Positions 8,606 through 16,644 of a stretch of 64,000 nt of DNA are shown piece after piece. Source of the stretch: CAIQQQ01 sp040399685 (GTDB lineage Bacteria; Pseudomonadota; Alphaproteobacteria; Acetobacterales; Acetobacteraceae); NCBI GenBank assembly GCA_040399685.1, contig JBBART010000020.1, positions 1 to 64,000 of the forward strand, in the 5' to 3' direction. Each line of letters begins with the position of its first letter. Position 1 is the first letter of the stretch. A program made the translations under genes and the position numbers. Below the pieces are notes generated by a model. That model worked only from the letters and a program-made list of their open reading frames with translations, was not told the origin of the DNA and did no database searches.

Positions 8606-9488
8606 TCTGATTGGCGGCGACGGCGGCGGCCATCGTCTCCATGAAACGGTGGGTGAGGCGCGAGCTGGGCCGCTTGGCCGAGGTGATGATGTTCACGGGC
8701 AGCAGCACCTGCGGCATGAAGGGACGCCAGCAGATGTCAGCGAACCCCGCGAGCTGCATGTAGCCATCCACCAGCGCCACCCCGGCGCCGGACCGCACGA
8801 GTGACGGCGCCTGCACGGCGGTCATGAGTTCGATGCCGATCCGGCGCTCCAGCCCATCGCGCTCGAAAGCCTCGTCGAGCAGCTGACCCAGATAGGTGTT
8901 CGATCCGAAGGAGATCAGCTTCACATCCATCAGGTCGCGCGGACCGATGACCGACTTCTTGGCCAGCGGATGATCGGGATGCACGGCACAGATCATCGGA
9001 ACCATGGCGAGGCTTTGCGTCACACAGCCAGGCGCGCTGACGGGCGACAGGCACATGCCGATATCAACATGGTTGCCGACAATCAGATCAGCGGCTGTTG
9101 CTGCCGTCACGAAATGGGAGACAATTTTCACTGTCGGAAAGGCCTTGGTGAATTCCGCCACGGCGCCGGGCACAACCGAAATGCCCAACGAGGCGGAGGC
9201 GGCGATGCGGAGCAATCCGGCCTCGCCATCGCGAAGCTCCATCGCGGTCCGACTGAGCCGGGCAATCTCCTGCACGAGCCTGGCGCATTCTGGGAACAGG
9301 CCTTCCGCTTCAAGCGTCGGATACAGTCGCCCCTTGATGCGTCGAAACAACGGCATGCGGAGGCGGTCTTCCAGCCGTTTCAGCGCTTTGCTCAACGCCG
9401 GCTGCGACACACCCAACGATGTCGCCGCCTCGGTGAGCGAGCGTGACGACATCACGGCATAGAAGATCTCAAGTTCGCGCGAGGTCAT
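8544..9488 (-). CDS. LysR-family transcriptional regulator
   Basis: 314 residues. The N-terminal winged helix-turn-helix is clear: LEIFYAVMSSRSLTEAATSLGVSQ, PALSKALKRLEDRLRMPLF. The effector-binding domain begins near residue 90 and includes LRIAASASLGISVVPGAV. It runs convergent to the hyuAB-oxidase operon, overlapping its end by about 60 bases, and divergent from the peptide-type binding-protein gene at 9613. LysR proteins usually control the divergent neighbour, so the binding protein is the first candidate target, with the hyu operon as a second. The C-terminal ~30 residues are Arg/Ala-rich and beyond the usual domain. Confidence 0.92.
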   Translation of the reverse strand: MTSRELEIFYAVMSSRSLTEAATSLGVSQPALSKALKRLEDRLRMPLFRRIKGRLYPTLEAEGLFPECARLVQEIARLSRTAMELRDGEAGLLRIAASASLGISVVPGAVAEFTKAFPTVKIVSHFVTAATAADLIVGNHVDIGMCLSPVSAPGCVTQSLAMVPMICAVHPDHPLAKKSVIGPRDLMDVKLISFGSNTYLGQLLDEAFERDGLERRIGIELMTAVQAPSLVRSGAGVALVDGYMQLAGFADICWRPFMPQVLLPVNIITSAKRPSSRLTHRFMETMAAAVAANQIKLQPARARRETDTSSQAPA

Positions 9489-9526
9489 GGTTCAGCAGTC
9501 CCAATGGATTCACGATTATAACCGTT

Positions 9527-9540
9527 TGGCATGGATGCCA
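9527..9540. promoter_or_regulatory. Inverted repeat in the LysR / binding-protein divergent promoter
   Basis: TGGCAT-GG-ATGCCA is a perfect 6-base inverted repeat in the 120-base region between the divergent LysR and solute-binding-protein genes. It also contains a T-N11-A arrangement, the usual core of a LysR site. Assignment to this LysR protein is inference from position. Confidence 0.45.
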
Positions 9541-9612
9541 TCAGTATAAAGTCTCGACAACAGGCCTGTTGCGCCGAACACTGCATCGGTAAGTTGCATG
9601 GAGACCTCGCGC

Positions 9613-11292
9613 ATGTCGAATTGCTCGGTTCGTTTCGCCGCATTGCTGGCTGTCGGCATGCTCGGCGCAGCGCCTGCGCTGTCTCCTGCCAACGCGGCCG
9701 ACCTGCGGATGGGTATGCAGAACATCCCCACGCTTGACCCGCACTTCCTTCTGCAAGACTCCAACATCGCCTACAACCAGCACATGTACGGCGCTCTCAC
9801 CGACACCGATGAGCACGGCAAGCTGATCCCGGATCTCGCCACTTCCTGGACGTCCGATGGTCAGAACACCTGGCGCTTTACCCTGCGCAGCGGCGTGACA
9901 TTCCACGACGGCAGTCCGTTCACGGCGGATGATGTGGTCTTCAGCCTCAATCGGGTCACGCGCCTGCCCAACAACCCGTCGCCGTATTCCGGCCAGCTTT
10001 TGGGCGTCACCGACATTCGCAAAATCGATGATCACACCATCGATATTGTCACGGGCGGGTTTTTGCCGCTGCTGCCGGCGCAGATTGCGAAGCTTTCGAT
10101 CGTGTCCAAGCGGGCGGCGATGGAACGCACGACCGAAGATCTTAATCAGGGGCGGGGGGCGATTGGCACCGGGCCGTATCGGGTGACGGAGGTTCAGGGC
10201 AAGGAGCGCGTCATGCTCCAACGATTTGACTCCTATTGGGGCCAGAAGCCCGACTGGGAGCATGTCGAGTTCCGCATTCTGCCGAACGACGCCGCACGCA
10301 GTGCTGCGCTGCTGTCCGGTGATGTCGATCTGATCGAATTCGTGCCTCTGCAAGATGCGGCGAAGTTGGCGGCGAGTCCTGGCCTGGTTGTGCACAGCGG
10401 CAACTCGGCGCGCGTGATGTATCTCGGCGTGAACGTCAGTCCGAATCTGGAGGTTCCTGGCGGCAAGAACCCGATGCTCGATCCGAACGTGCGTTACGCC
10501 ATCTCGCTTGCCGCAAATCGCGACGGCTTGGTGCGAAACCTGTTGGGGGGTTATGGACGCGTGGCAACGCAGGTGGGCGTGCCGGGGATGCTCGGCTATC
10601 TCGATGACGTGCGCGCCGACCCCTATCTGCCGGACACTGCCCGAAAACTGCTTGCCGAAGCCGGGTATCCCAACGGTTTCACCACCAGCCTGGTCTGTCC
10701 CAGCGGTCGCTACGTGGCCGATGCCCAGACCTGCCAGGCGCTGGGCCAAATGCTGGCGCGCATCGGCATCAAGGCGAGTGTCGACACGCTGCCCGCCTCG
10801 GTGTTCTTCGGTCGCGTGCAGACGGGCAACAATCCTGTGCCGCTTTTTCTGACCGCATGGAGCAATGTGATGGGGGACGGCGGCTATACCCTGAACAATC
10901 TGTTTCACACGACCAACAAAGAAACGAAACTGGGTGCGACCAATCGATCCGGTTACGCCGATCCCCTCACCGACCAGCAGATAGACGCTGCCCTCCACGA
11001 GGCCGATCCTGTGCGTCGGCTGACCTTTTTGCAGAACGCCAATCGCCGAAGCCTGGAGGCGCATGTCCTGATCCCGCTGTTCACGGCCCCCGTTCTCCTC
11101 GCCTCCAAAACCGGGATTCGGTACGACGTGGGCGACAGCGGCAGTTCGGAAATGACCTCGGCCATGCGGGCGCATCCGGCGCCAGGGCCTATCCCAAAGC
11201 CATGCCCGCCGAATCCGGCCGCCAGCAGGAAGCCGGGAACGCTGGCGATTTCACCGATGGCCGGAACGCCGTCTGGCGTTGTGTCGATATAG
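9613..11292 (+). CDS. Peptide/nickel-type ABC transporter solute-binding protein (family 5), 3' end fused to foreign sequence
   Basis: A Sec signal peptide is followed by an ANAAD cleavage region, then the family 5 binding-protein fold (LDPHFLLQDSNIAYNQ, LATSWTSDGQNTWRF, GVTFHDGSPFTADDVVFS). ATG 9598 is also in frame, but GGAG before ATG 9613 favours the latter. Sequence typical of the family ends near base 11165 (SSEMTSAMRAHPA). The remaining ~40 codons are low-complexity Pro/Ser-rich sequence, antisense to the end of the FAD oxidoreductase gene on the other strand. The natural stop therefore seems lost at a junction near 11170. No permease or ATPase genes follow, so it is an orphan component, or it uses the transporter encoded at 13109-16560. 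Confidence 0.82.
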   Translation: MSNCSVRFAALLAVGMLGAAPALSPANAADLRMGMQNIPTLDPHFLLQDSNIAYNQHMYGALTDTDEHGKLIPDLATSWTSDGQNTWRFTLRSGVTFHDGSPFTADDVVFSLNRVTRLPNNPSPYSGQLLGVTDIRKIDDHTIDIVTGGFLPLLPAQIAKLSIVSKRAAMERTTEDLNQGRGAIGTGPYRVTEVQGKERVMLQRFDSYWGQKPDWEHVEFRILPNDAARSAALLSGDVDLIEFVPLQDAAKLAASPGLVVHSGNSARVMYLGVNVSPNLEVPGGKNPMLDPNVRYAISLAANRDGLVRNLLGGYGRVATQVGVPGMLGYLDDVRADPYLPDTARKLLAEAGYPNGFTTSLVCPSGRYVADAQTCQALGQMLARIGIKASVDTLPASVFFGRVQTGNNPVPLFLTAWSNVMGDGGYTLNNLFHTTNKETKLGATNRSGYADPLTDQQIDAALHEADPVRRLTFLQNANRRSLEAHVLIPLFTAPVLLASKTGIRYDVGDSGSSEMTSAMRAHPAPGPIPKPCPPNPAASRKPGTLAISPMAGTPSGVVSI

Positions 11293-12392
11293 CCGGCCCA
11301 GCTGGCCGTGATCGCAGCTCCCTTGAGCGCCGGCAACAATTGCTGCGCACGCGCATAGGTCAGGTGGATGGTCCCCTGGTCTGGCGCGGGGTCGAGGATA
11401 CGCATCCGCTCCATCGGCGTTGGCTGATCGAGGGCCCATATGCGGCGTGTTTCGTGTCCGGATTTCAGGCCCTCCAGCCCGCCGGGCAACAGTGCGCGCC
11501 AACGCCTGGCGAACATCGGCAGAAACTGCGGCGCGAACCGGAGTTGCTGCGCCGTGAGATCGACGCGGCCTCGCCCGCTGATGGCCAGCGTATAGCCGCC
11601 GTCTCCACGCCTGGTGACGGAGACACCGGCCGTGTGCAGCGCATCGGGGATTGCCGAAATGCCGGGGGCGACCGACAGGACGGACGACCGCATGGAGACC
11701 TGGGGGAATTTGAGGCCGAGCTGGTGGCAGAACGACGACGCCCAGGCCCCGCCCGCCATGACGGCCATTTTGGTTCGGATTGTGCCATGCTCGGTGACAA
11801 CGCCGCTCAGCAATCCGCCGGTTGTCTCGATGCCGCGGGCAGCACAGGATTGGTGCACGCTGCCGCTGAGTTTGAGGATGGCCCGCGCAACGGCGGGGGC
11901 GGCGCGGGCAGGATCGGCGATGCCGTCGGTCGGTGAGAACACGCCCCCCTTCCATGTCTGGCCGGTGGCATGGCCGTGGGCGCTGGCCTGCGCGCTGTCG
12001 AGCATGTGCGTCGTGACATTGACGGTGCGGGCAAATGCGCCCCAGCGCGCCCAGCCAGCAAGCTCGGCGTCGTTGTTGCTCAAATAGAGCAGGCCGGTGC
12101 GTTTGAAGCCGGTGTTCTCGCCGGTGTCGGCGGCGAAGCGATCCCAGAGATCCAGGCTTGCGGTGGCCATCGGCAATTCACGGGCGTCGCGGTTCTGCTG
12201 CCGGCACCAGCCCCAGTTGCGGCTCGATTGCTCGGCGCCGATCCGCCCCTTTTCCACCAACGCGACCCGCATGCCGCGACGGGCCAGATGATAGGCAGCA
12301 AAGACGCCAACGATCCCGCCACCGATCACGACGACATCCGCACTTTGAGGGATTGTGGCGGTTGTCTCGATATGGTGCAGCGGCGCGGGCAT
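10953..12392 (-). CDS. FAD-dependent oxidoreductase (DAO family), probably truncated at its C terminus
   Basis: The start at 12392 (MPAPLHH) has GGAG eight bases upstream; an in-frame ATG at 12500 adds an unlikely 36-residue leader. The dinucleotide-binding motif ADVVVIGGGIVGVFAAYHL is followed by EQSSRNWGWCRQQNR. The C-terminal FAD contact GFGGHGFGIGPGAG is present, but right after it (near 11175) the sequence stops resembling the family and becomes antisense to the end of the binding-protein gene, continuing about 74 codons to a chance stop. About 25-30 native residues seem missing. Relatives oxidise D-amino acids, opines or secondary amines. The divergent Lrp-type gene at 12632 may regulate it. 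Activity is uncertain because of the altered tail. Confidence 0.8.
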   Translation of the reverse strand: MPAPLHHIETTATIPQSADVVVIGGGIVGVFAAYHLARRGMRVALVEKGRIGAEQSSRNWGWCRQQNRDARELPMATASLDLWDRFAADTGENTGFKRTGLLYLSNNDAELAGWARWGAFARTVNVTTHMLDSAQASAHGHATGQTWKGGVFSPTDGIADPARAAPAVARAILKLSGSVHQSCAARGIETTGGLLSGVVTEHGTIRTKMAVMAGGAWASSFCHQLGLKFPQVSMRSSVLSVAPGISAIPDALHTAGVSVTRRGDGGYTLAISGRGRVDLTAQQLRFAPQFLPMFARRWRALLPGGLEGLKSGHETRRIWALDQPTPMERMRILDPAPDQGTIHLTYARAQQLLPALKGAAITASWAGYIDTTPDGVPAIGEIASVPGFLLAAGFGGHGFGIGPGAGCARMAEVISELPLSPTSYRIPVLEARRTGAVNSGIRTCASRLRRLAFCKKVSRRTGSASWRAASICWSVRGSA

Positions 12393-12631
12393 GGGCGGGA
12401 TCTCCGACTTCAATGGCAGAACTGTAGCGGTCCTGGTTGTTAGCGCGTTGCTGGAGTTTGCGGCCTGGTAGCATATCCGTCTGTTGGCTCGCGATCCCAC
12501 GACGGATTGTTCTGTATCCCGTTTTTATCCTCTCTGGACAGAAGCGGGACGAATGATAATGTGACGTTGCTGGGAGTACAGCATTTTCTGCGGCACAGAC
12601 ACTCTGCTCGTTTCAACGGGACGCCATCACG

Positions 12632-13108
12632 ATGAAACTGGACCGGATAGACATCAAGATCCTCCACGAGTTGCAGAAGAACGGTCGGATCAGCAATGTG
12701 GAACTGGCTGAGTTGGTGAATCTCTCGCCCAGCCCGTGCCTGATGCGCATGAAAAAGTTGCAGGCGGAAGGGTATATCCGGGGCTACTCCGCCCAGATCA
12801 ATCTCAACAAGCTCGGCCAGGCCCTGACGGTCTTTACCGAAGTGACGTTGAAAAACCATCGCCAGATCGACTTTGCCCGGTTTCTGGCGGTTGTCGAGAA
12901 AGTCGACGAGCTGATCGAGTGCCATCTTGTCTCCGGTGGCTATGACTACATGCTGAAGTTCGTGACCGCCGGCATTGGCGAATATCAGACGATCATGGAG
13001 CGATTGACCGATATGGATATCGGGATCGACAAATACTTCAGCTTCGTTGTGCTGAAATCCCCCATCGTCAAATCCCATATGCCGCTGACCAGCCTGTTCG
13101 ATCCCTGA
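12632..13108 (+). CDS. Lrp/AsnC-family transcriptional regulator
   Basis: 158 residues, the usual size. The N-terminal helix-turn-helix reads LDRIDIKILHELQKNGRISN, VELAELVNLSPSPCLMRMKKL. The C-terminal RAM (ligand-binding) domain includes VDELIECHLVSGGYDYMLKF, the typical alpha-beta turn where amino acids bind. It is divergent from the FAD oxidoreductase gene (240-base spacer) and ends one base before the stop of the convergent ABC ATPase gene. Lrp-type regulators next to amino-acid oxidases commonly sense the substrate amino acid; that role here is inference. Confidence 0.93.
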   Translation: MKLDRIDIKILHELQKNGRISNVELAELVNLSPSPCLMRMKKLQAEGYIRGYSAQINLNKLGQALTVFTEVTLKNHRQIDFARFLAVVEKVDELIECHLVSGGYDYMLKFVTAGIGEYQTIMERLTDMDIGIDKYFSFVVLKSPIVKSHMPLTSLFDP

Positions 13109-14765
13109 TCACCGCTGGGCATAGGCATCCAGCAGATCCTGGTCCTGCTGCAGGCTGTCCAGCCATACCGGGTCGAGCTTCGGCACTGACGAGTACAGCA
13201 GCCGTGAATGCGGGTGCTGTGGGGCGGCCTGTTCGGCCGGGATGATCTGCTCGACCATTTCGCCGCGATACATCACGATGATCTTGTCACAGATCGCCTG
13301 CACCACCGACAGATCGTGGCTGATGAAGATATACGACAACCCGAGTTCTCGTTGGAGTTCCTTGAGCAGGTCGATGACGGCGGCCACCACCACTGTGTCC
13401 AGCGCCGACGTGATTTCGTCGCACAGGATCAGCTTGGGTTCGGCCGCCAAGGCGCGGGCGAAATTGACGCGTTGCTTCTGTCCGCCGGACAGTTCGCCGG
13501 GGCGTTTTTGACGTACGGAGCGTGGCAGCTGGACCATGTCGAGAAGACGGTCGATGCGGGCTGTGACCTCGGCGCGGCCGGGGGGGGGGGTAGAACACGA
13601 TGGGGCGGCCCAGAATGTCCTCGATGGTTTTGGCCGGGTTCAGCGCGGTGTCGGCATGTTGGAAGACGATCTGCATGCGGCGCAACTCGTCACGCCGGCG
13701 ATGGCGGCCGGCATTGGCGAGTTGATGGCCATCGAACAGGATGTGGCCGGCGTAGGGGGGCAGTATTCCGGCGATGGCGCGCGCGAGGGTGGATTTGCCG
13801 CAGCCGGATTCACCGATGATGCCCAGATTGCGCCCCCGTTCGACCGTCAGGCTGACGGAGCGCACGGCGCGAACGAACGGGTGCCCGTCCGGCTGACGAG
13901 GCCCATAGCCCACGCTGAGGTTTTCCACCTCCAGAAGCGGCTTCGCGCGTGTCGGCGCATCCACGGGGCTGGGATGGGATTTGGGGGTGAAGGCCGCCAG
14001 CAACTGTTGCGTGTAGGGGTGGCGCGCGTCGGACAGGATGGCCTGCGTCGTGCCGATCTCCTGCACCGCGCCGTTCTGCAACACCACGATCCGGTCCGCG
14101 ACCTGCGCCACCACGGCCAGATCGTGCGAGACATAGATGCCGGCGATGCCGGACTGACTCAGCACGGCCTTGAAGGCGCGCAGCACCTCGACCTGCGTGG
14201 TGACATCCAGTGCGGTGGTGGGTTCATCGAAGATCATCACGTCCGGGTCGCTCATCAGCGCCATGGCGGCCGCCACACGCTGCAACTGCCCGCCGGACAC
14301 CTGATGCGGATAGCGCTGGCCGATGGTGGCCGGCTGGGGCAGCGACAGCGCCGTGAACAGCCGGATGGCCTTCAGCCGCGCCGCCTCTGGCGACATCAGC
14401 CCATGGATGCGCGTCACCTCGATCACCTGGTCGATGATCCTTGTGGCCGGATTGAACGCGGCGGCAGCGCTTTGCGGCACATAGGCGACCTTGGCGCCCC
14501 GAATCCGGGCCCGCTCGCGCTCGCTGATTGTCGTCATGTCATGGCCATCGACCCGCACCGCGCCTGCGGAGATGCGGCAGCCGGGGCGGGCATAGCCCAG
14601 CAAGGTCATGGCGATGGTTGTCTTGCCCGAACCGCTTTCGCCGATGAGGGCCACGATCTCGCCGGCGGCGATGTCGAAGCTGACGCCCTTGATGATCTCG
14701 ATCACCCGGCCGGAATCGGTGGTGGCCTCGACCCGAAGATCGCGGATCTCAACGAGGGCGGCCAT
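13109..14765 (-). pseudogene. Dual-domain peptide-type ABC ATPase (DppD-DppF fusion), frameshifted in an 11-G tract
   Basis: Two ATPase domains are encoded. The first has Walker A GESGSGKTTIA, signature VSGGQLQR and Walker B VMIFDEPTTALD. The second has Walker A GESGCGKSTLA and, after a frame change, signature LSGGQKQRVNFA and Walker B LILCDEITSALD. The frame breaks at 13580-13590, a run of 11 G on the plus strand (C on the coding strand). Ten bases would restore one ORF, reading through YPPPGRAEVTARIDRLLDM. Upstream of the tract the frame runs from ATG 14765; downstream the correct frame runs to the stop at 13109. The break could be a sequencing error, a true mutation, or slippage-based phase variation. 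The gene overlaps the permease gene at 14765 and completes the importer operon. Confidence 0.88.
13580..13590. repeat. Homopolymer of 11 G inside the ABC ATPase gene
   Basis: Eleven consecutive G on the plus strand mark the exact point where the ATPase reading frame shifts. A tract this long is prone to slipped-strand mispairing and to sequencing error. Confidence 0.9.
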
Positions 14766-15613
14766 CAGCCAAGCCCCCTGTCGCGGATCTTGCTCGGCAG
14801 GTTGTCGATCAGCAGATTGACGCTGATGGTGAGGCTGGCAATCGCCAGTGACGGGAAGATCACGGCAGGGGCAGCGAACGGCAACCCGCCGATATTCTCC
14901 CGCACCAGCGCGCCCCAGTCCGCATAGGGCGGCTGCACGCCAAGGCCGAGGAAGGACAGGCCCGACAGTAGCAGCACGATGAACACAAACCGCAGGCCAA
15001 GATCGGCCAGCACGGGGGCGATGATGTTGGGCAGCACCTCCGAGCCGATCAGATACGGCAGCCGTTCGCCGCGGATGCGCGCGGCCAGCATGTATTCCGT
15101 GGTGTTGATGTTCACGGCAAGCGCCCGCGCGAAGCGATACGCGCCCGGCGTGTAGATGACCGACAGCATCACGATCAGCACCGGAATGGACGAGCCGACA
15201 GCAGCCACAACCACCAGGCCGAACAACTTGCTCGGGATCGAACTCATCGCATCCAGGAACCGGCTGACGATGGTGTCGACCCAGCCGCCGGTGAGGGCCG
15301 ACATCATGCCGAGCACCACGCCGGTCGTACAGGCGATCGTGACGGCAGCCAGCGAGATCCCCACCGTATAGCGCGCCCCCATCAGGATGCGCGCGAACAT
15401 GTCCCGGCCCAGATAGTCAGATCCCAGCCAAAGCTGCGCGCTGATCGGCCCGAAATAATCATCATCGACGATCTGGCCGATCGAATGCGGCGACAGGCTG
15501 GTGGCGAACACCGCAATCACGGTCCATGCGACCAGGACGGCAAAGGCAGCAATTCCCACCGGACTGACCCAGTAGCCCAGCCAAGACCGGGCCGCGATGC
15601 GGCGGTTGTTCAT
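14765..15613 (-). CDS. Peptide-type ABC transporter permease (DppC-like)
   Basis: 282 residues from ATG 15613 (MNNRRIAARS); the upstream in-frame extension is the shadow of the previous permease gene. A first membrane segment (PVGIAAFAVLVAWTVIAVF) is followed by LGSDYLGRDMFARILMGARYT, the DppC/OppC hallmark, and four further membrane segments. The EAA loop appears as EYMLAARIRGERLPYLIGSEVLPNII. It is the inner-membrane partner of the DppB-like permease, whose gene overlaps its start (ATGA at 15610-15613), and is followed without a gap by the ATPase gene. The PPYADWG motif near the C terminus is also typical. Confidence 0.93.
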   Translation of the reverse strand: MNNRRIAARSWLGYWVSPVGIAAFAVLVAWTVIAVFATSLSPHSIGQIVDDDYFGPISAQLWLGSDYLGRDMFARILMGARYTVGISLAAVTIACTTGVVLGMMSALTGGWVDTIVSRFLDAMSSIPSKLFGLVVVAAVGSSIPVLIVMLSVIYTPGAYRFARALAVNINTTEYMLAARIRGERLPYLIGSEVLPNIIAPVLADLGLRFVFIVLLLSGLSFLGLGVQPPYADWGALVRENIGGLPFAAPAVIFPSLAIASLTISVNLLIDNLPSKIRDRGLG

Positions 15614-16560
15614 CGGAGCCTCGGATTGGACAGGATGGCCGTGATGTCGGCCAGGGTTATGAGCACCAGATAGCCCACGCAGAAGATCATCGAACAACTC
15701 TGGATCAGCGGCAGGTCGCGGGTGGCCACGGCATCGACCATCAGCTTGGCGATGCCCGGATAGTTGAAGATGGTCTCGACGATGATGACGCCGCCCAGCA
15801 GATAGGACAGCGAAAGCGCCACGGCATTGACGATGGGGCCAACCGCGTTCGGCAGCGCGTGTTTCATGACCAGTCGCATTGGCGAGGCGCCCTTCAGCAG
15901 GGCCATTTCGACATAGGGCGTGTTCAGCGTCTCGATCACCGCCGCCCGGCTCATGCGGATCATCTGCGCGCAGACGACGAAGGTGAGCGTGATGACCGGC
16001 ATCGCATAGGCCCGGAGCATGTCGGACAATGAATGGATCTGATTGGTGAGGGACAGCGCCGGCAGCCATTTCAGATATACCGCGAACAGCAGGACAGCCG
16101 ATGTGGCGACCATGAATTCCGGCACCGAGATCAGGCCGATTGTGGTGATGGTGACGATGCGGTCACACAGCGTGCCGCGCAGAATGGCGGCCGAGATGCC
16201 AAGCCCCAGCGCCAGCGGCACCGAAATCGCCGCAGTGAGGCCTGCGAGTTTCAAGGTGTTGATGAAACGGCCGCTGATCAGGTCCTTGATCGGCATGTCG
16301 TTGGCGTAGGATTTGCCCAGTTCACCCTGAAGCAATCCGGCACTCCAGCTGAAAAAGCGCAAAATGGCCGGCTCATCCAGATGCATGGCATGGCGCAGCC
16401 CCGCCACAGCCTCAGGCGTTGCGGCCTGGCCCAGCAGGATCGTCGCGGTGTCGCCTGGAAGCAGGGTTGTGGCGAAGAACACCGCAAACGACACAATCAC
16501 CAGCGTGATCAGCGCGATGAGCAATCTGCCCATGACGAGAGACGGAACCCTTGATCTCAC
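15610..16560 (-). CDS. Peptide-type ABC transporter permease (DppB-like)
   Basis: 316 residues from the GTG at 16560, chosen because AGGAG lies five bases upstream; an earlier TTG (16593) and a later ATG (16533) are also in frame. A first membrane helix (ALITLVIVSFAVFFATTLLPGD) is followed by the DppB-type periplasmic region (LHLDEP-like MHLDEPAILRFFSW) and the EAA loop near ETLNTPYVEMALLKGASP. It follows the binding-protein gene after an 84-base spacer containing a strong inverted repeat, and overlaps the DppC-like gene. The pair forms the membrane channel of a family 5 importer for peptides, opines or similar solutes. Confidence 0.92.
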   Translation of the reverse strand: MRSRVPSLVMGRLLIALITLVIVSFAVFFATTLLPGDTATILLGQAATPEAVAGLRHAMHLDEPAILRFFSWSAGLLQGELGKSYANDMPIKDLISGRFINTLKLAGLTAAISVPLALGLGISAAILRGTLCDRIVTITTIGLISVPEFMVATSAVLLFAVYLKWLPALSLTNQIHSLSDMLRAYAMPVITLTFVVCAQMIRMSRAAVIETLNTPYVEMALLKGASPMRLVMKHALPNAVGPIVNAVALSLSYLLGGVIIVETIFNYPGIAKLMVDAVATRDLPLIQSCSMIFCVGYLVLITLADITAILSNPRLR

Positions 16561-16573
16561 GCGCGCGCTCCTG

Positions 16574-16618
16574 AACAAGGCTGGGCCGAACAAAGCAGGG
16601 CCGAAGAAGGCTGGGGGA
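16574..16618. repeat. Three imperfect 15-base tandem repeats before the DppB-like gene
   Basis: The plus strand reads aacaaggctgggccg, aacaaagcagggccg, aagaaggctggggga in tandem, between the binding-protein stop and the permease start. Confidence 0.7.
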
Positions 16619-16633
16619 GCGTGCTCCCCCAGC
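16610..16633. terminator. Strong 11-bp inverted repeat between binding-protein and permease genes
   Basis: GCTGGGGGAGC and GCTCCCCCAGC are perfectly complementary around a GT spacer, 12 bases after the binding-protein stop (minus strand). No T tract follows. In ABC operons such hairpins often protect the binding-protein mRNA or attenuate read-through, giving more binding protein than permease; that role here is inference. Confidence 0.65.
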
Positions 16634-16644
16634 GTGCGATCATG

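Noticed and set aside
9541..11175. 544-codon minus-strand ORF
   Set aside because: Antisense to the binding-protein gene; composition not protein-like.
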